A DNA stretch of 14,655 nt from Nitrospinota bacterium (lineage in GTDB: Bacteria; Nitrospinota; Nitrospinia; UBA9942). This document shows, in pieces, positions 13,401 to 14,655 of the stretch. Every line of letters begins with the position of its first letter. Positions within the stretch are counted from its first letter, which is position 1. The DNA lies in contig JACQEW010000025.1 of assembly GCA_016200365.1 (NCBI GenBank), forward strand, positions 1 through 14,655, in the 5' to 3' direction. The translations under genes and the position numbers were made by a program. Below the pieces are notes generated by a model. It was not told the DNA's origin and did not search any database. It saw only the letters and a list, made by a program, of their open reading frames with translations.

Positions 13401-14089
13401 GTCTGTATGCAGAGAAGAACCTCATGGGCTTCGGCGTCTTTTTCATCCATATAATGGCAGTCATTTGTAGCTGCCAGCGGGATGGATAGCTTCTTTGCCA
13501 TATCTAACATATCCCTGTTTATATCTTTCTGGTCAGGTATGTTCTGGTCCTGAATCTCAAGGTAAAACCTTCGCTCCCCCATTATATCTTTATAAAATGA
13601 GGCTGCCTTATAGGCATTGTCCTTCTGCCCTTTATGGAGGAGTCTTTGTATCTCCCCCTTCATGCAGCTGCTCAAGGCAATAAGACCTTCGGTATGCTTT
13701 GAAAGAAGCTCCTTGTCTATACGGGGTCTGTAATAAAATCCTTCCAGATAACCTGCGCTTACCAGAGATACCAGATTTTTATATCCCGTGATGTTTTTTG
13801 CAAGGAGGATTAGGTGGTAGGAGCTGTCCGATATTCCTTCCTGCGATGATTTTTCCAATCTGCTTGTCGGTGCAACATAGACCTCACAGCCGATAATAGG
13901 CTTGATGCCGTATTTCTTCGCAGTCTGGTAAAAATCAACCGCGCCAAACATATTGCCATGGTCGGTTATAGCCAGGGACGGCATTTTGTATTCGCCCGCC
14001 TTTTTGAAGAGAGGCTCAAGACGAATAGCGCCGTCTAACAGGCTATACTGGGTATGAAGATGTAGGTGGACAAAGTCGGAATGCTGCAT
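10448..14089 (-). CDS. dnaE: DNA polymerase III subunit alpha
   Basis: 1213 residues; the replicative polymerase that elongates DNA with the beta clamp. Order: N-terminal PHP domain (FVHLHLHTQYSLLDGA, TDHGNMFGA), the polymerase core with GRGSAAGSLVAYAL, PDIDIDF (410-416; catalytic Asp411 and Asp413) and LKMDFLGLRTLT (Asp562), then RRAMGKKKPEEM, FAGYGFNKSHSAAYA, the helix-hairpin-helix region and a C-terminal OB fold (about 1050-1095). It is longer than the usual 1140-1170 because three dispersed repeats are inserted in frame: about residues 316-328, 829-859 and 919-947. All spare the active site. ATG 14089 has no Shine-Dalgarno sequence; a heptamer repeat begins six bases upstream. The stop codon is part of another copy. 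guaA and FYDLN lie upstream; accA, a frequent neighbour, is 5.7 kb away. Confidence 0.97.
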   Translation of the reverse strand: MQHSDFVHLHLHTQYSLLDGAIRLEPLFKKAGEYKMPSLAITDHGNMFGAVDFYQTAKKYGIKPIIGCEVYVAPTSRLEKSSQEGISDSSYHLILLAKNITGYKNLVSLVSAGYLEGFYYRPRIDKELLSKHTEGLIALSSCMKGEIQRLLHKGQKDNAYKAASFYKDIMGERRFYLEIQDQNIPDQKDINRDMLDMAKKLSIPLAATNDCHYMDEKDAEAHEVLLCIQTGKTTDDPKRMRFTTNQFYFKSPQEMKLLFKEAPEAISNTVEIAERCNLDMRFDQIHLPHYDVPSDTTLDGYLRDMAIHGLEKRLKKSEELGVKSEELRKVYFDRLESELKMIKAMGYSGYFLIVWDFIDYARRKGIPVGPGRGSAAGSLVAYALRITDLDPIKYGLLFERFLNPERISMPDIDIDFCMERRDEVIDYVTEKYGNVAQIITFGSMNAKAVIRDVGRAMAMPYSEADRIAKLIPNRLNITLDDAIKEEPRFKEMEKKDERVKRLLDIARILEGLPRHASTHAAGVVISPAPLTEFMPLYKANKGEITTQYPMEDIEKLGLLKMDFLGLRTLTVIRKTEELIRKRYESGFSIENIPLNDKDTYKLLSDARTFGVFQLESSGLRDILRKLKPEVFEDVIALVALYRPGPLGSGMVDDFIKRKHGTVPIKNIVPQLDDILKETYGVILYQEQVMRIAGVLGGFSMGAADTLRRAMGKKKPEEMAQQREKFVKGAVANGIPQDKADKIFDLMEHFAGYGFNKSHSAAYALVAYQTAYLKSHYPLEFMSSLLSSEMGNTDKVIQYIAECKDMGIQALPPDINESFSDFTVVYEGENPPSPPFKPPPLSPPSEGGEKGEVKGGKGGIRFGLAAVKNVGGSAVEAILKVREIKGSFNSLMDFCESVDLRAVNRKVIESLIKCGAFDGVALGDGVRSVNAPYIFADVGIVPRTSHRAKMINNLDAIINNAQTVQRDREKGQYNMFDNFLLNESLLPARNMQGHASASQTVEWTEKELLSYEKESLGFYISGHPLSRFEKEIRHFTNVNTQTLQDIKNEREISIAGVISKYRTQVTKKGDTMAFATIEDLHGSTEMIVFPDVYKTAISLIEGEEPVLIKGNISAEDDSTKIIAREIFPLSNIRERLASKVHINLQAVGLEKDTLIRLKEILSASKGKNNLFLHLFFPDKSQINIGVDKTFQVTPDDSMIKEIESLFGDDVVYFE
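11253..11320. repeat. REP inverted dimer inside dnaE, GTAG facing inward
   Basis: Unit on plus: GTAG (11294-11297) then GTGCGTTC-ACC-GAACGCAC (11299-11317). Unit on minus: GTAG (11281-11278) followed by a hairpin with CGTTC (11261-11265) and GAACG (11269-11273). CCCTACAT (11276-11283) and ATGTAGGG (11292-11299) form the central dyad. In dnaE it encodes GVRSVNAPYIFADVGIVPRT, between GAFD and RAKMINNLD, where relatives have a short linker. Confidence 0.65.
11513..11605. repeat. 93-nt G/C-rich palindrome inserted in frame in dnaE
   Basis: Arms begin AATCCCCCC (11513) and end GGGGGGATT (11605); the centre is CCCTCCTTC-T-GAAGGAGGG. 93 nt equals 31 codons. The product is a Pro/Gly/Lys-rich insert (PPSPPFKPPPLSPPSEGGEK and following) between YEGEN and IRFGLAAVKNVG, which are adjacent in normal DnaE. 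Confidence 0.75.
13108..13142. repeat. Heptamer array, unit TTAACTC, inside dnaE
   Basis: Five 7-nt units (TTAACTC twice, with TTCACTC, CTAACTC and TTCACTT variants). On the coding strand it gives SEELGVKSEELR between EKRLKK and KVYFDRLE, a position that normally holds only a short linker. Confidence 0.7.
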
Positions 14090-14094
14090 AAATA

Positions 14095-14170
14095 AGCGTA
14101 TAGCGTATAGCGGTTAGCGGTTAGCGATTAGTAAAAAAAACTAATCCCTAAACGCTAAACGCTATACGCT
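14095..14170. repeat. Heptamer palindrome (AGCGTAT family) upstream of dnaE
   Basis: Left block: AGCGTAT twice, AGCGGTT twice, AGCGATT (14095-14129). Right block: CTAATCC, CTAAACG twice, CTATACG (14141-14168). The blocks are inverse to each other around an A-rich loop, so the whole can fold into one long hairpin. It fills the space between the FYDLN stop (14172) and the dnaE start (14089). Confidence 0.75.
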
Positions 14171-14171
14171 T

Positions 14172-14453
14172 TTAAAACTCTTCTTCTTCCTCAATCTCTA
14201 ACGGAACCTCTCCCTCGTCCAGTATAAGCTCCTCTTCCCCTTCAGCTACTGGAATAGCCTCCTCTAATAATTCTTCCACCGGAGGTATTATAGCAGCTCT
14301 ATGTGCCGCTCCATGAGACGGCTTTTCATGACGGGGAGCTTCTGCCTGATCTGCCCCGCATTTCGGGCATATTGACTTAGGTTTATTAAGATCATAAAAC
14401 TTGCACCCGCATTTAAAACACTGATACCTGTTGCCATATTTACTCTTTGTCAT
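14172..14453 (-). CDS. FYDLN-acid family protein
   Basis: 94 residues from ATG 14453. The N-terminal half, YGNRYQCFKCGCKFYDLNKP then ICPKCGADQ, holds two CxxC pairs (a zinc ribbon) around the FYDLN motif. The C-terminal half is very acidic (runs of Glu, ending EIEEEEEF). This is the layout of the conserved family TIGR02300, of unknown function. ATG 14453 is preferred over the TTG at 14465; GGGGGG just upstream is the only possible ribosome site and is close. The stop lies 2 nt from the AGCGTAT palindrome. The gene stands between guaA and dnaE on the same strand; no function can be given from this. Confidence 0.9.
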   Translation of the reverse strand: MTKSKYGNRYQCFKCGCKFYDLNKPKSICPKCGADQAEAPRHEKPSHGAAHRAAIIPPVEELLEEAIPVAEGEEELILDEGEVPLEIEEEEEF

Positions 14454-14470
14454 AAATCCCCCCAAAAATT

Positions 14471-14540
14471 GAATTTACAATTTACAATTTACGATTTTAG
14501 ATTTAAAAATTGTAAATTGTAAATCATAAATTGTAAATTC
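14471..14540. repeat. Heptamer palindrome (AATTTAC / AATTGTA)
   Basis: AATTTAC three times (14472-14492), then, after a GATTTTAGATTTAAA centre, AATTGTA twice, AATCATA and AATTGTA (14508-14535), ending AATTC. The period is 7 throughout and the outer ends GAATTTACAATTTA and its inverse match. It fills the gap between guaA and the FYDLN gene. Confidence 0.75.
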
Positions 14541-14541
14541 T

Positions 14542-14655
14542 TTACTCCCATTCTATTGTGCTCGGTGGTTTTGAGCTTATGTCATAGACAACCCTGTTCA
14601 CTCCCTTCACCTCATTAATTATACGATTTGATATATTGCCAAGCAAATCGTAAGG
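14542..14655 (-). CDS. guaA: GMP synthase (glutamine-hydrolysing), C-terminal end
   Basis: The last 37 residues, running off the window edge: PYDLLGNISNRIINEVKGVN then RVVYDISSKPPSTIEWE and TAA (14544-14542). The ending VVYDISSKPPxTIEWE is diagnostic for the dimerisation domain of GuaA, which makes GMP from XMP, glutamine and ATP in purine synthesis. It is read in the same direction as the FYDLN gene and dnaE. Confidence 0.95.
   Translation of the reverse strand, partial: PYDLLGNISNRIINEVKGVNRVVYDISSKPPSTIEWE

Overview
The window looks like a piece of a Gram-negative, repeat-rich bacterial chromosome of moderate GC. Lipoprotein and Sec signal peptides, a CopD-like cytochrome fusion, an FYDLN-acid protein and the minus-strand order guaA - FYDLN - dnaE - accA fit a Nitrospirota- or Desulfobacterota-like lineage. 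This is inference; nothing in the window fixes the taxon.

Layout. Positions 1-578 hold dispersed repeats and a tRNA-Asp. A plus-strand run follows: an NCS2-type permease (579-2123), a stand-alone beta subunit of an ADP-forming acyl-CoA synthetase (2199-2906) and a cytochrome c / CopD-like / cytochrome b5-like fusion (2908-3807). It ends 5 bp from the convergent accA (3813-4772). From about 4.8 to 10.4 kb lies an accessory stretch that separates accA from dnaE, genes that are often neighbours. It holds a coiled-coil membrane protein, a decayed VapBC-like pair, an intact VapBC pair, a repeat-filled gap, a protein-gene fragment, a DUF4384-type secreted protein and a caspase-like (peptidase C14) lipoprotein gene broken by a REP dimer. 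From 10.4 kb to the end are dnaE, the FYDLN protein and the 3' end of guaA, all on the minus strand.

The most striking feature is the repeat load and where it sits. (1) At least seven unrelated micro-arrays all have a period of exactly 7 nt. They supply the stop codon of dnaE, the stop codon of the DUF4384 gene, the ribosome-binding region of that gene, the hydrophobic core of the caspase signal peptide and a 12-residue insert in dnaE. (2) REP-like hairpins preceded by GTAG, the mark of REPs moved by RAYT (Y1-type TnpA_REP) transposases, occur singly and as inverted dimers; one dimer breaks the caspase gene and another lies inside dnaE with the reading frame kept. (3) Other palindromic elements are inserted in frame in dnaE and in a signal peptide. 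dnaE thus carries three repeat-derived inserts, about 70 residues, which account for its unusual length of 1213 residues. This resembles the in-frame palindromic elements of Rickettsia, but with several unrelated repeat families at once.

Possible regulation: a TTGACA / 16 bp / TATATT promoter with a perfect CRP/FNR-type dyad upstream of it faces the caspase-DUF4384 operon; the permease may be read from a leaderless transcript; and the first antitoxin has a -1 frameshift at an A run that could be either decay or slippage.
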